DNA from: Candidatus Aenigmatarchaeota archaeon
GTDB taxonomy: Archaea > Aenigmatarchaeota > Aenigmatarchaeia > JACPZZ01
Assembly (NCBI GenBank): GCA_016177205.1
Contig: JACOVS010000003.1
Location: 1-15,326, forward strand
Direction of reading: 5' to 3'
DNA: 15,326 nt
Shown here one piece after another: positions 1-7,780 of the stretch. The notes beneath the pieces were generated by a model. The model was not told where the DNA came from. It saw nothing but the letters and a program-made list of their open reading frames with translations, and ran no database searches. Position 1 is the stretch's first letter. The number at the start of each line of letters is the position of its first letter. The position numbers were made by a program, and so were the translations under genes.

Positions 1-72
1 AGCAAAGTCTTCTCCGGTGATGTAAAGAAAGTAATAGACCTGGCAAAAGGCCAGACTGTTTTGAAAATTTGA
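1..72 (+). CDS. 3' end of an unidentified gene (partial)
   Basis: Frame 1 is open from the first base of the window and stops with TGA at 70-72, giving 23 residues that end in GQTVLKI. The composition (Lys, Val and Asp rich, with an amphipathic look) resembles the C-terminal helix of a soluble protein. I cannot assign a family from so little sequence. It converges with purE, whose stop lies 10 bases further on, and an AT-rich hairpin spans the junction. Its neighbours are purine genes, so it may be one too, but nothing in the sequence shows that. Confidence 0.5.
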   Translation, partial: SKVFSGDVKKVIDLAKGQTVLKI

Positions 73-80
73 TTTCAAAA
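59..80. terminator. AT-rich hairpin between convergent genes
   Basis: TTTTGAAA (59-66) and TTTCAAAA (73-80) are perfect 8-bp inverted arms around a 6-base loop. A T-rich run follows on the plus strand (81-93), and T-runs are present on the minus strand as well. It lies exactly between the plus-strand partial gene and the purE stop, so it could end transcription from both sides. Archaeal termination depends mainly on T-runs, so the role of the stem is inference. Confidence 0.45.
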
Positions 81-81
81 T

Positions 82-609
82 TTATTTCTTTTTCCCAATG
101 ACGTCTTTGACATCAGCAAGAGGCATCAGGCTGTATTTTTGGTTGGCAGCGATATTTTTTGCAGCCCTAGCCTCACGATACGCCCTAACCTCCTCCCTCA
201 CGTTGGGATCCTGAAGCCCTATAATTTTCGCAACGTACAGCGCGGCATTGGCAGGGTCGGAGAAAACAGCGTAAGATACGCCGGGCGGCGCGTCGAGCGC
301 TGACATCAAATGATGCTGATAGAAAGCTTCAGGTTCTGTTTTTTTAACGTACATAACAACCGCATTGTCTGTGCTGCCGGCAATTACAGGGCCGAGGTCA
401 GGCTTCTTTCCGACAACGGATACGTAAACCAACGGCGAAAATTGCTGGTCAAAAGCGCGGACCATTCCAACAACGTCTTCCGCATTCCTGTGCGCGGAGA
501 AAATCTGGCGCGCCACCGGAACTTTAAAGCCGGCAAGCTTCTCCTCAATAACGACTGCGTCAGCTAAATCCGAATCCGACCCCATAACAAGCGCTGCCAT
601 AGGATTCAT
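82..609 (-). CDS. purE: 5-aminoimidazole ribonucleotide carboxylase, class II PurE
   Basis: This 175-residue protein should carboxylate AIR to CAIR in purine synthesis. The N-terminal nucleotide-binding loop MGSDSDL (about 9-15) and the SAHR motif (about 39-42) mark the PurE family. The middle segment reads VGKKPDLGPVIAGST. This matches the class II (animal and Treponema type) pattern GRSNGLGPVxSGNT and not the bacterial class I GGAAHLPG. Class II enzymes use CO2 directly and need no PurK. The C-terminal part (IIGLQDPNVREEVRAY) also resembles class II enzymes, and there is a further tail of about 25 residues. The start overlaps the purC stop by four bases (ATGA), so the two are probably translationally coupled. 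In animals the same two activities are fused in PAICS. Confidence 0.9.
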   Translation of the reverse strand: MNPMAALVMGSDSDLADAVVIEEKLAGFKVPVARQIFSAHRNAEDVVGMVRAFDQQFSPLVYVSVVGKKPDLGPVIAGSTDNAVVMYVKKTEPEAFYQHHLMSALDAPPGVSYAVFSDPANAALYVAKIIGLQDPNVREEVRAYREARAAKNIAANQKYSLMPLADVKDVIGKKK

Positions 610-1484
610 TTGGAATCACCAGCACTCGCCATTATCCTTCTTCTCGCTTCCATGTAACGTTCCGTTGTCTGCGATACCACTTCAGGAGTAAGTATAGGTT
701 CTGTCAACCTTGTCCCGGCTTTTGGCCTCTCTTTATCCCAGCCCCTTTCACGCAAAAGAAAATCACGCACGTATTGCTTGTCAAAGCTCGGCTGGTCCCT
801 GCCGGCAGCGTAATTTTCCGCATACAGCTCCTCGTCCCAAAATCTTGACGAGTCCGGTGTTCCGGCTTCGTCGCCAAGAACCGGCACGCCCGCCAATTCA
901 GGATTCCTGCCGAATTCAAATTTCTGGTCCGCTACTATTATTTTTCCTTTAGCCGCGTTCACGGATACAAGCCGGTGAACGTCCAAAGCGGTGCCAATGA
1001 CATAGGAAATTTCATCAGCTGTCATCCAGCCGTTGCGCAAAATTTCGTCCCTGGTTACGGGCCTGTCGCTCGCTTCCAGTTTTGTGGTGAATTCCACCAT
1101 AGGCTGCGGGAACTGCGCGCCCTTTCGAGGTTCTGTGCCATTCGGCAAGGCAAAACTGCCTTCCCTGTACCTTTGCCATGCCGAACCGTACAAACGTGCG
1201 CGGACTATTACCTCGACGGGTATCATATCAAGCCTGTAAACAAACATGGCAGTTCGTTTCGCCGGCACCATCGAAATGTAATGTGTTGGTATACCGCTGT
1301 TATCCGCCATTTTCAAATGGCAGGCGGATATGGCATTGAGAATTTCGCCCTTGCGGGGTATTGTGTCCGCAAGCACGATATCAAACGCGGAAATCCTGTC
1401 CGTGGAGTCCAAAACAAGCCTTCCCGCACCCGCGTCGTAAACGTCCCTTACTTTTCCCTGTTTAATCAGGGGCAGGCCGGTCAT
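606..1484 (-). CDS. purC: SAICAR synthetase
   Basis: This ATP-dependent ligase joins aspartate to CAIR to give SAICAR. At 292 residues it is close to the length of the longer (yeast-type) enzymes. Family motifs appear in order: GKVRDVYD near the N-terminus (ATP-binding), DRISAFD, the GSAWQRY and KLEASDRPVT segments, DQKFEFG, and the conserved GDEAGTPDSSRFW block. The last matches the usual DE-TPDSSRFW pattern. It is followed by SFDKQYVRDFL. The gene starts at ATG 1484, 24 bases after the purB stop, and overlaps purE by four bases, so purB-purC-purE look like one transcription unit. No convincing Shine-Dalgarno sequence precedes the start. Confidence 0.95.
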   Translation of the reverse strand: MTGLPLIKQGKVRDVYDAGAGRLVLDSTDRISAFDIVLADTIPRKGEILNAISACHLKMADNSGIPTHYISMVPAKRTAMFVYRLDMIPVEVIVRARLYGSAWQRYREGSFALPNGTEPRKGAQFPQPMVEFTTKLEASDRPVTRDEILRNGWMTADEISYVIGTALDVHRLVSVNAAKGKIIVADQKFEFGRNPELAGVPVLGDEAGTPDSSRFWDEELYAENYAAGRDQPSFDKQYVRDFLLRERGWDKERPKAGTRLTEPILTPEVVSQTTERYMEARRRIMASAGDSK

Positions 1485-1508
1485 AGATTTACTAACCCGT
1501 TCAAAGAT

Positions 1509-2957
1509 TTAAACTGATTGCTTTATTTTTTTCCTGATCCTGTTCAAGGCTTTTCTGGAAGAATCCAGCGCCATATCAGCGACGCGTTCGGCTTCTCCGA
1601 AATCCATGACGTCCAAAGACCCGATTCTCATTCTAGTCTCTTCGTCTACGTCAAGCTCTGCGGCCCACCTCTCCATTTGCTGTTCTGTAACAGCTTTACC
1701 CCTTGTCATTTCCTGAAGGCTTTCGTACGCGCCTTCCTTTCCTGCAGCACGTAAAATGGTTTGCATGTTCGTGCCTAAAATCTCAGGGTGCGCCTTTATG
1801 TCCGCTGTCGCGGCTTCCCTGTCAACCCTTACCAGTTTCAAGCCTTCGGAAACGTTTTGGTTCGCTAATACGGCATGGCCGAGCGCGACGCCGTAATTCC
1901 TCCTGACCGTTGACCCGGACAAATCCCTCTGCAGCCTTGATTTTGTCAGCTTCGACGCCATGAAATTCAACAGCGCGGAGGAGGTTTGCAGGTTGCCTTC
2001 GGCGTTTTCGAACTCTTCAGGATTCCTCTTGTGCGCCATTATGGAACTTATCCCTCTGTCCCCTGCGGCGAGATAAATTAAATCCAGTGCGGAATACAGC
2101 CATAAATTCTGCGACAAATCTTCCATGACATCGTTAACGCCCGCGACATCGCGGAACAATCCGGCCACGTCGTCATGCGAGGCTATCTGGGTTGTAACAT
2201 ATTTCGGATTAAGGCCGAACTTTTCTACCAAATTGCCTGCGAATCTCATCCAATCATGGCCCGGGTATGTCGCTTTCAGCGGGTTGTACGTTCCGACCGG
2301 GCCGCTTACTTTGCCGCCGAGATTGCCAGCGCGGTATGCAACATTGCCCGCTGCAGTTCCGGCCCTTTCAAGGAAGAAGGCCATTTCCTTGCCAAGGGAT
2401 GTTGTGTCCGCGCGTTTGCCGTGCGTCCTGCCAAGGATTACCAGTGATCTGTTGTTCGTTACTATACCGCGCAGGCCTTCGACGACTCCGACGGCTGTCG
2501 GCAAATAATCTTCCATTATCCCCAGCTTCAGCAGGTAGTGTATCGCGATGTTGTCCACGTCTTCCGAAGTAAGGCCTAAATGAATTTTCGGTACAAGGTC
2601 CTCCAGCGAAGTTCCACGGAAGCGATCGCCCATCCAATATTCTATGGCTTTTATGTCGTGGCGCTTCGCGCGCTCGCGTTCTATTTTTTTAATTTCAGTT
2701 GCGTCAGCCAATGAGAAATTTTTGTAAAGGTTTCCCAGGAAATCCCTTTCCCGGCCCGACAAAGGCCTCAAAACGCCTTCGTCCGCCGACGCAACCAGAT
2801 ATTCCGCCTCCACGTGCACGCGCGCGCGCATCCACGCAGCCTCGGAAAAGCGGTTTGACATCCTGTTAACGCGACCCCAGTACCTTCCGTCCAGCGGTGA
2901 TATGGCCGTGAGCGGGCTTAACGGCTCTTTAGAAAAGTCAACAGCGTATACCGGCAT
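1509..2957 (-). CDS. purB: Adenylosuccinate lyase
   Basis: This 482-residue fumarase/aspartase-superfamily enzyme cleaves SAICAR to AICAR and fumarate, and adenylosuccinate to AMP and fumarate. The opening AISPLDGRY (about 18-26) is typical of the E. coli-type PurB subgroup. GLTSEDVDN (128-136), the catalytic-His segment GRTHGKRAD (176-184) and TTQIASHDD (255-263) follow. The flexible signature loop SSIMAHKRNPEEFENAEGN (304-322) carries the mobile catalytic serine. It reads MAHK where most relatives have MPHK. The downstream block SRLQRDLSGSTVRRNYGV also matches the E. coli group. The ATG at 2957 sits 36 bases from a TATA-like element that overlaps the purN stop, so the gene may be transcribed both from its own promoter and with purN. 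Confidence 0.95.
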   Translation of the reverse strand: MPVYAVDFSKEPLSPLTAISPLDGRYWGRVNRMSNRFSEAAWMRARVHVEAEYLVASADEGVLRPLSGRERDFLGNLYKNFSLADATEIKKIERERAKRHDIKAIEYWMGDRFRGTSLEDLVPKIHLGLTSEDVDNIAIHYLLKLGIMEDYLPTAVGVVEGLRGIVTNNRSLVILGRTHGKRADTTSLGKEMAFFLERAGTAAGNVAYRAGNLGGKVSGPVGTYNPLKATYPGHDWMRFAGNLVEKFGLNPKYVTTQIASHDDVAGLFRDVAGVNDVMEDLSQNLWLYSALDLIYLAAGDRGISSIMAHKRNPEEFENAEGNLQTSSALLNFMASKLTKSRLQRDLSGSTVRRNYGVALGHAVLANQNVSEGLKLVRVDREAATADIKAHPEILGTNMQTILRAAGKEGAYESLQEMTRGKAVTEQQMERWAAELDVDEETRMRIGSLDVMDFGEAERVADMALDSSRKALNRIRKKIKQSV

Positions 2958-2988
2958 CGTAACACCAAGATTAAGAATGCGGGCAAAT

Positions 2989-2997
2989 TATTTAAGT
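2989..2997 (-). promoter_or_regulatory. TATA-like element for purB
   Basis: Read on the minus strand, the sequence CTTAAATAA lies about 36 bases upstream of the purB ATG. The same spacing recurs at other genes in this window and implies a leader of about 10 bases. The element overlaps the purN stop codon (2992-2994). Confidence 0.4.
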
Positions 2998-3858
2998 TAA
3001 TCTGTAACCTGCTGGTATCGGGACGCTGTCCAGATAAACACCGCCTTTGCCAAGTGCGAAGCGTCCGTCGGCCATCCATTCAACCGTTTGCGGCAAAATA
3101 ACCCAATCGCCGGCAGCTTTCAGCCAGCCCTGGTGCCTGTCCGCGAACATCCTGGCTATTTTCCTGTTGCCCGGTTTTCTCAGGAATTCCAAATCGAATT
3201 TTCCCGGATCCAAATCAATGTTCAACTCACCCGCGTTCGCAAGTTCAATCGCAGCCCGTTCCAAGTCCGTGGGAAGCGGTGCTGACACCAGCAGAATTTC
3301 GCCGTAATCAACGTGCGGCCTTACCAAATGCGTGCTTGAACGCAGCTCTTTTTCACCCGCAAGTATCTGGTCGCGTACGGCGTTATCACCGGTGTATTTT
3401 CTTTTTCCGTTATCAACAACCGAAAGGTCTGCAGGATGGACGTTGACGCCTAACCACGCTGACAGTAAAGGTTCTGTGACTACGCTCATGAAACCGCCAA
3501 GAACAACCACATCCGGCCTGTACGGCTCCAGTTTTCTTATAACGCGCTCGAAATAAGCGGGACGCAAACTTAAATCGCGCTTGTTGACGTGCCCTCTTTC
3601 CGCGTAAAAATCCATAATGTCATCACATTCCCAGGGCAAAGAAAAATCCTCGGCTATTCGCTGCGCGTTGCTGCCTTTGTTATCCGTAAAAATCATAACA
3701 ACTTCGTAAGGCGCTTTTCCCCTTTCTTCCGCAAGTTTTCTTTGGCGCTCTATTGTTTTGATTACGTTGGTCCCGGATCCTGACATCATGCCAACAGCGC
3801 GCATAGGCCTTTCAGTCTGGTCGTATAACCTATGCAACCCGGAACGTTGGTATGCCAT
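2992..3858 (-). CDS. purN: Phosphoribosylglycinamide formyltransferase-like protein
   Basis: This is a formyltransferase-fold protein expected to convert GAR to FGAR with 10-formyltetrahydrofolate. The phosphate-binding SGSGTN (26-31 from this start), the catalytic pair in VNVHPADL (N139, H141) and the aspartate in HVDYGEIL (D184) match the PurN pattern (NIHPSLL, and D in -DGGPI-). It is longer (288 residues) than typical PurN (about 200). The extra length comes from an insertion before the TDNKGS region and another before the final helix (LPQTVEWMADGR). The frame stays open far into purL on the other strand. I chose ATG 3858 because it lies 35 bases from the shared TATA element; ATG 3804 (MRAVGMMSG) and 3927 are alternatives. 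The gene is upstream of purB and divergent from purL. PurU (formyl-THF hydrolase) is less likely, because no ACT domain is visible. Confidence 0.8.
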   Translation of the reverse strand: MAYQRSGLHRLYDQTERPMRAVGMMSGSGTNVIKTIERQRKLAEERGKAPYEVVMIFTDNKGSNAQRIAEDFSLPWECDDIMDFYAERGHVNKRDLSLRPAYFERVIRKLEPYRPDVVVLGGFMSVVTEPLLSAWLGVNVHPADLSVVDNGKRKYTGDNAVRDQILAGEKELRSSTHLVRPHVDYGEILLVSAPLPTDLERAAIELANAGELNIDLDPGKFDLEFLRKPGNRKIARMFADRHQGWLKAAGDWVILPQTVEWMADGRFALGKGGVYLDSVPIPAGYRLT

Positions 3859-3888
3859 GCGAGCGCCTGGAAAAACTAAGCTGTCAAG

Positions 3889-3897
3889 GCTTAAATC
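3889..3897. promoter_or_regulatory. Shared TATA-like element between purN and purL
   Basis: A single near-palindromic element, GCTTAAATC, sits in the 67-base gap between the divergent purN and purL starts. Its centre is about 33 bases from the purL ATG and about 35 bases from the purN ATG, so it could serve as the TATA box in both directions. No other AT-rich box is present at suitable spacing. Confidence 0.45.
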
Positions 3898-3925
3898 CCT
3901 TACAGATTTACTATAGTTGAGCCCC

Positions 3926-6922
3926 ATGGCTGACACCAAACCGAACACCTTGCAAATCGCTACCAAACCGGAATTCATAGACGCTTCAGCAACCGTGGTG
4001 AAGCAGGACTTCGGCGAACGCGGCGTGAAAACCGGAAATGTCCGCAGCGCGCGAAAAATAACCTTTGATTTCGGGCTTTCCGAGGACGACGTAAAAAAAC
4101 TCCAGGCGGAATTAACAGACCCTGTCACGGAATTCTCCGCGGTAAACGAGCAAATCAGCCCGGGCGATTTCGATTTCATGGTTGAGGTTTCAAGAAAACC
4201 GGGCGTAACCGACACGCAGGGCCGCACCGCAAAAGAGATTGCTGAAACAGTTCTTGACAGGGAGGTTGGCGAAGGGAACGCCCACACATCAGCGCAATAT
4301 TTTGTAAAGGGCGGGACAGAGGAAGAGTTGAGGAAAGCTGCGGTCGCGATGCTCGCGAACCCGCTGATTGAGGACGTGCAAATCCGCGATTACCGCACAT
4401 GGGACAGGAAAACAGGTCTGCACACCTTGCCCGTAATGATTGCGCCCAACAACGTAGGCGTCGGCTATGTGGACCTTAATGTCGGCGACGATGCGCTTAT
4501 GGAAATAAGCACAAAGGGCGAGCTTTCACTGAACCTCAGGGAAATGCACGCCATAGGCAGCGAATACCGAAGGCCTGATTTTGCACAGGAAAGGAAAACG
4601 TTCGGCCTTGGTCCGATGCCTACTGATGTAGAGTTGGAAGTGCTGGCGCAGACGTGGAGCGAGCACTGCAAACACAAAATTTTCAATGCCGCCGTGCACT
4701 ATGTGGACAGGAAGACTGGCCAGACTATTGATATTGACAGCCTGTTTAAAACTTTCATAAAAGGCTCGACAGAAGCGATTTCGAAGACAAACAAATGGAA
4801 GGACCTGCTGGTTTCCGTATTCAAGGACAACGCGGGCATTGTGAAATTCAACGACATGTGGAACATGCTGATGAAGGTCGAAACGCACAACAGCCCGAGC
4901 GCCAAAGACGGGTACGCCGGCGCGCTCACAGGCGTTAACGGCTGCCACCGCGACATAATGGGCGCAGGAATCGGGGCGGAATTAATCGCGTCAACGGATG
5001 TTTTATGTTTCGGAAATCCTGATTACGCCGGCTACCTGCCGTCTACGATATTGCACCCCGACCGCGTAAGGAAAGGCGTTTTCAAAGGGATCGAACACGC
5101 CGGCAACAAAACGGGAATACCGACGGTCAACGGCTCGGTGTTTTTCCACGACAGTTTTTTGGGAAAGCCTTTAGTTTTCTGCGGTTCTGTGGGCGTGATG
5201 CCTGCCGAGATAAACGGCAGAAAAACAGAAGAAAAAATTATTGGACCGGGCTACCTTGCTGTAATGGTAGGCGGGCGCGTCGGCAAAGACGGCATACACG
5301 GGGCGACGTTTTCCTCAGGCATGTTGCATGAAAAATCGCCTTCTTCCGCTGTGCAGATCGGCGACCCGATTGTGCAGAAACGCGCGTACGATTTTTTAAT
5401 CAAAGCACGCAACCTTGGCCTGTTCGAGGCGATCACGGACAACGGCGCGGGCGGTTTGTCGTCGTCGATAGGCGAACTGGCGCAAATATCGGGCGGCTGC
5501 GAAATATACCTTGACCGTGTCCCGTTGAAATACGAAGGGATGCAGCCGTGGGAAATTTTAATTTCCGAGTCGCAGGAAAGGATGACAACTGCTGTTAAAC
5601 CGGAAAAACTGGACGAGTTTCTTGAACTTTCCAAAAAATACAGGGTCGAATCGGCGGTTGTCGGCAAGTTCACGGACAGCGGAAAATTTCACGCGACTTA
5701 CGGGCGCGCCTACTGGGATGACGTTGTTGCCCACCTGGACATGGAATTCCTGCACAACGGCGTGCCGAGAATGGGGCTGGAAGCCGAGTGGCAGGGAATA
5801 ATCCACGGCGACGACCCTTCCATAGCCGACAATTCAGACTTGACAGAAGAATTGAACGAGATGCTGGCAAGGCCGAACATCGCGAGCAAGGAGAGGATGG
5901 TCAGGCGGTTTGACCATGAGGTGCAGGGCGGGTCTGTTGGAAAGCCGTTTGTCGGCGCTGACAATGACGGCCCTGCGGACGCTGCCGTATTAAGACCGTT
6001 CCTGGATTCAAACGAAGGCGTAATACTTTCGCACGGGATAAATCCGTTGTACGGGCAGATTGACACGTACCACATGACCGCAAATGCTATTGACGAAGCG
6101 ATACGCGGCGTGATAGCTGTGGGCGGCGACATGGAGCGGATAGTTTTCAACGACAATTTCTGCTGGCCTTCCCCGCTCGAGGACAAGCATAAAATGGCCC
6201 AGCTTGTAAGGGCAAACATGGCGTTGCGCGATTATTGCGTGGAATATGAAACGCCCTGCATTTCCGGAAAGGACAGCATGACGATAGACACGTCCTACAC
6301 AGACCAGGAAGGCAAACGGCAGAAAATATCCGGGCTGCCCACTGTGCTTATGTCGGCGATGGCGAAAATGGAAGACGTAAGGAATTTCGTGTCAATGGAT
6401 GCGAAAAGGCCGGGCGATGCGGTGTACGTCCTGGGCCTGACCAAGGACGAGATGGGCGGCTCTGAATTTTACGCGTCTCGCGGAGCAGTCGGCGACAGCG
6501 TCCCTGTTGTTGACGCAAAGTCTGCGAAAGTTTTGTACAAATCATTAAGCGATGCCACTAAAAGAGGGTTAGTCGCATCCATTCACGACGTGTCGCAGGG
6601 CGGTTTGGGCGTGGCGTTGGCGGAAACGGCTTTCGCGGGCGGGTATGGGATGGATATAGACCTTTCAACACTTCCTGCGCAAAACGTTGACAAAAATTAC
6701 AAGGCGCTTTTCTCGGAATCGGCGAGCAGGTTTGTTGTGACAATTGACCCGCTTAAAGCGGAAGAATTTGAAAAAACAATGGGCCCAAGCGCGTACGCGC
6801 GCATAGGCTCGGTCTTGCAGGAAGACGGATTTTATGTCCGGGGCCTGGACAAACGCGCCGTAATTACCGCAAGCATTTACGAGCTGAAAGATTCGTGGCA
6901 AAGCAGGTTCGGGTGGAATTGA
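3926..6922 (+). CDS. purL: Phosphoribosylformylglycinamidine synthase, large synthetase subunit without glutaminase domain
   Basis: This is the ATP-dependent synthetase that turns FGAR into FGAM using ammonia delivered by PurQ. It has 998 residues. An N-terminal region of about 220 residues looks like the PurS-like and linker part of the large, single-chain PurL. The AIRS-type synthetase halves follow. Motifs are SEHCKHK (245-251), the metal/ATP motif VETHN (318-322), VNGCHRDIMGAG, ISESQERM, DNGAGGLSSSIGELA and HDVSQGGLGVALAE. The C-terminal glutaminase domain of about 1,300-residue enzymes is absent and is supplied by the next gene. Start ATG 3926 was chosen; a TTG at 3917 is also in frame. 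The purL stop and the purQ start overlap as TGATG, so the subunits are probably made in a fixed ratio. Confidence 0.95.
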   Translation: MADTKPNTLQIATKPEFIDASATVVKQDFGERGVKTGNVRSARKITFDFGLSEDDVKKLQAELTDPVTEFSAVNEQISPGDFDFMVEVSRKPGVTDTQGRTAKEIAETVLDREVGEGNAHTSAQYFVKGGTEEELRKAAVAMLANPLIEDVQIRDYRTWDRKTGLHTLPVMIAPNNVGVGYVDLNVGDDALMEISTKGELSLNLREMHAIGSEYRRPDFAQERKTFGLGPMPTDVELEVLAQTWSEHCKHKIFNAAVHYVDRKTGQTIDIDSLFKTFIKGSTEAISKTNKWKDLLVSVFKDNAGIVKFNDMWNMLMKVETHNSPSAKDGYAGALTGVNGCHRDIMGAGIGAELIASTDVLCFGNPDYAGYLPSTILHPDRVRKGVFKGIEHAGNKTGIPTVNGSVFFHDSFLGKPLVFCGSVGVMPAEINGRKTEEKIIGPGYLAVMVGGRVGKDGIHGATFSSGMLHEKSPSSAVQIGDPIVQKRAYDFLIKARNLGLFEAITDNGAGGLSSSIGELAQISGGCEIYLDRVPLKYEGMQPWEILISESQERMTTAVKPEKLDEFLELSKKYRVESAVVGKFTDSGKFHATYGRAYWDDVVAHLDMEFLHNGVPRMGLEAEWQGIIHGDDPSIADNSDLTEELNEMLARPNIASKERMVRRFDHEVQGGSVGKPFVGADNDGPADAAVLRPFLDSNEGVILSHGINPLYGQIDTYHMTANAIDEAIRGVIAVGGDMERIVFNDNFCWPSPLEDKHKMAQLVRANMALRDYCVEYETPCISGKDSMTIDTSYTDQEGKRQKISGLPTVLMSAMAKMEDVRNFVSMDAKRPGDAVYVLGLTKDEMGGSEFYASRGAVGDSVPVVDAKSAKVLYKSLSDATKRGLVASIHDVSQGGLGVALAETAFAGGYGMDIDLSTLPAQNVDKNYKALFSESASRFVVTIDPLKAEEFEKTMGPSAYARIGSVLQEDGFYVRGLDKRAVITASIYELKDSWQSRFGWN

Positions 6923-7707
6923 TGAAACCTAATGCGCTTATACTAACAGGCAACGGGCTTAACACCGAGAAAGAGCTGGATTATTCCCTGCGCGCGGCGG
7001 GCGCAACAGCGAGAATCGCAACTTTATACGAACTGGTTGACGGCGACGTGGATCTTGGCGATTACCAGATGCTCGCCATTTGCGGCGGATTTTCCGACGG
7101 CGATGACCTGGGCGCGGGCGTAGCGACAGCTAAAAGGCTCGGGGAAGCCGGCGATGAAATGCGAAGATTTTTCGACAGGGACACGCTCACATACGGCGTG
7201 TGCAACGGATTCCAGATACTTGTGAAAATGGGCGTTTTCAATGATGGAGCGCGGCGCGATTTAACGCTCACGTACAACGACGCGGGATTTTTCTATGACG
7301 GGTGGGTGCGGCTTAAAGCTGACCCGGATTCGAGATGCGTTTTCACCAAGGGGCTTGGCGCACTCTACCTACCGGTAAGGCACGGGGAAGGGAAATTCAC
7401 AACAAAGGACGATCCAACGCTTCAAAGGCTGCATAGCAACGGGCAGGTGGCCATGCAATACGTTGATGCGCAGGGAAACACGGCTACGAAATTCCCTGAA
7501 AATCCGAACGGGTCCGTTGATGCGATTGCGGGCGCATGCGACAAAACAGGAAGGATATTCGGGACAATGCCGCATTTCGAGGCTTTCAACAGCATTACAA
7601 ACCACCCGCATTACACAAGAATGAAGAGGGAAATTGGCGCCGGCGTTGATGACGTGGAACCGGACGGGATAAAGCTGTTCAGGAACATGGTCTCGTATTT
7701 TTCCTGA
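6922..7707 (+). CDS. purQ: FGAM synthase glutaminase subunit
   Basis: This class I glutamine amidotransferase (261 residues) hydrolyses glutamine and channels ammonia to PurL. The nucleophile is C94 in YGVCNGFQIL. The remaining triad is H218 and E220 in GTMPHFEAF. GGFSDGDDLGAG (55-66) and the oxyanion and substrate region VRHGEGKF are typical of PurQ. The ATG at 6922 shares its A with the purL stop, and homology starts at once (NALILTGNG), which rules out the longer open frame. It is longer than the PurQ that pairs with small PurL (about 225 residues) and closer to the glutaminase domain of single-chain PurL. It looks like a once-fused domain or its precursor. Confidence 0.93.
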   Translation: MKPNALILTGNGLNTEKELDYSLRAAGATARIATLYELVDGDVDLGDYQMLAICGGFSDGDDLGAGVATAKRLGEAGDEMRRFFDRDTLTYGVCNGFQILVKMGVFNDGARRDLTLTYNDAGFFYDGWVRLKADPDSRCVFTKGLGALYLPVRHGEGKFTTKDDPTLQRLHSNGQVAMQYVDAQGNTATKFPENPNGSVDAIAGACDKTGRIFGTMPHFEAFNSITNHPHYTRMKREIGAGVDDVEPDGIKLFRNMVSYFS

Positions 7708-7711
7708 TGTG

Positions 7712-7736
7712 TGGGTAAATATCAGTTTATTACCCA
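7712..7736. repeat. Inverted repeat after purQ
   Basis: TGGGTAA (7712-7718) and TTACCCA (7730-7736) form 7-bp arms around an 11-base loop, five bases after the purQ stop and just before the vapB TATA box. It may be a purQ 3' end structure or part of the vapB control region. The sequence alone does not decide. Confidence 0.4.
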
Positions 7737-7739
7737 TAT

Positions 7740-7748
7740 ATTTATATA
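7740..7748 (+). promoter_or_regulatory. TATA box for the AbrB/PIN pair
   Basis: The strongly AT-rich ATTTATATA stretch is centred about 36 bases before ATG 7781. This matches the spacing seen at other genes in the window. Confidence 0.55.
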
Positions 7749-7766
7749 TTTGCCCACTCCATAATT

Positions 7767-7780
7767 ATTATCGTGATAAT
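7767..7780. promoter_or_regulatory. Operator-like palindrome before vapB
   Basis: ATTATC and GATAAT are perfect 6-bp arms separated by two bases, directly next to the vapB ATG and over the predicted transcription start. A dimeric AbrB-type antitoxin bound here would block its own promoter. That role is inference; the palindrome is seen. Confidence 0.5.

Noticed and set aside
975..1517. Plus-strand open frame opposite purC and the purB 3' end
   Set aside because: It lies fully antisense to well-supported genes, and its product is Cys, His and Arg rich with no recognisable domain.
2992..4287. PurN starting at 4287 (431 residues)
   Set aside because: The first 120 or so residues are the reverse strand of purL and show no family features. 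The formyltransferase fold begins near ATG 3858 or 3804.
7709..7780. Longer N-terminus for the VapB-like antitoxin
   Set aside because: The extension would translate the TATA box and the operator palindrome, and the AbrB domain begins right after ATG 7781.
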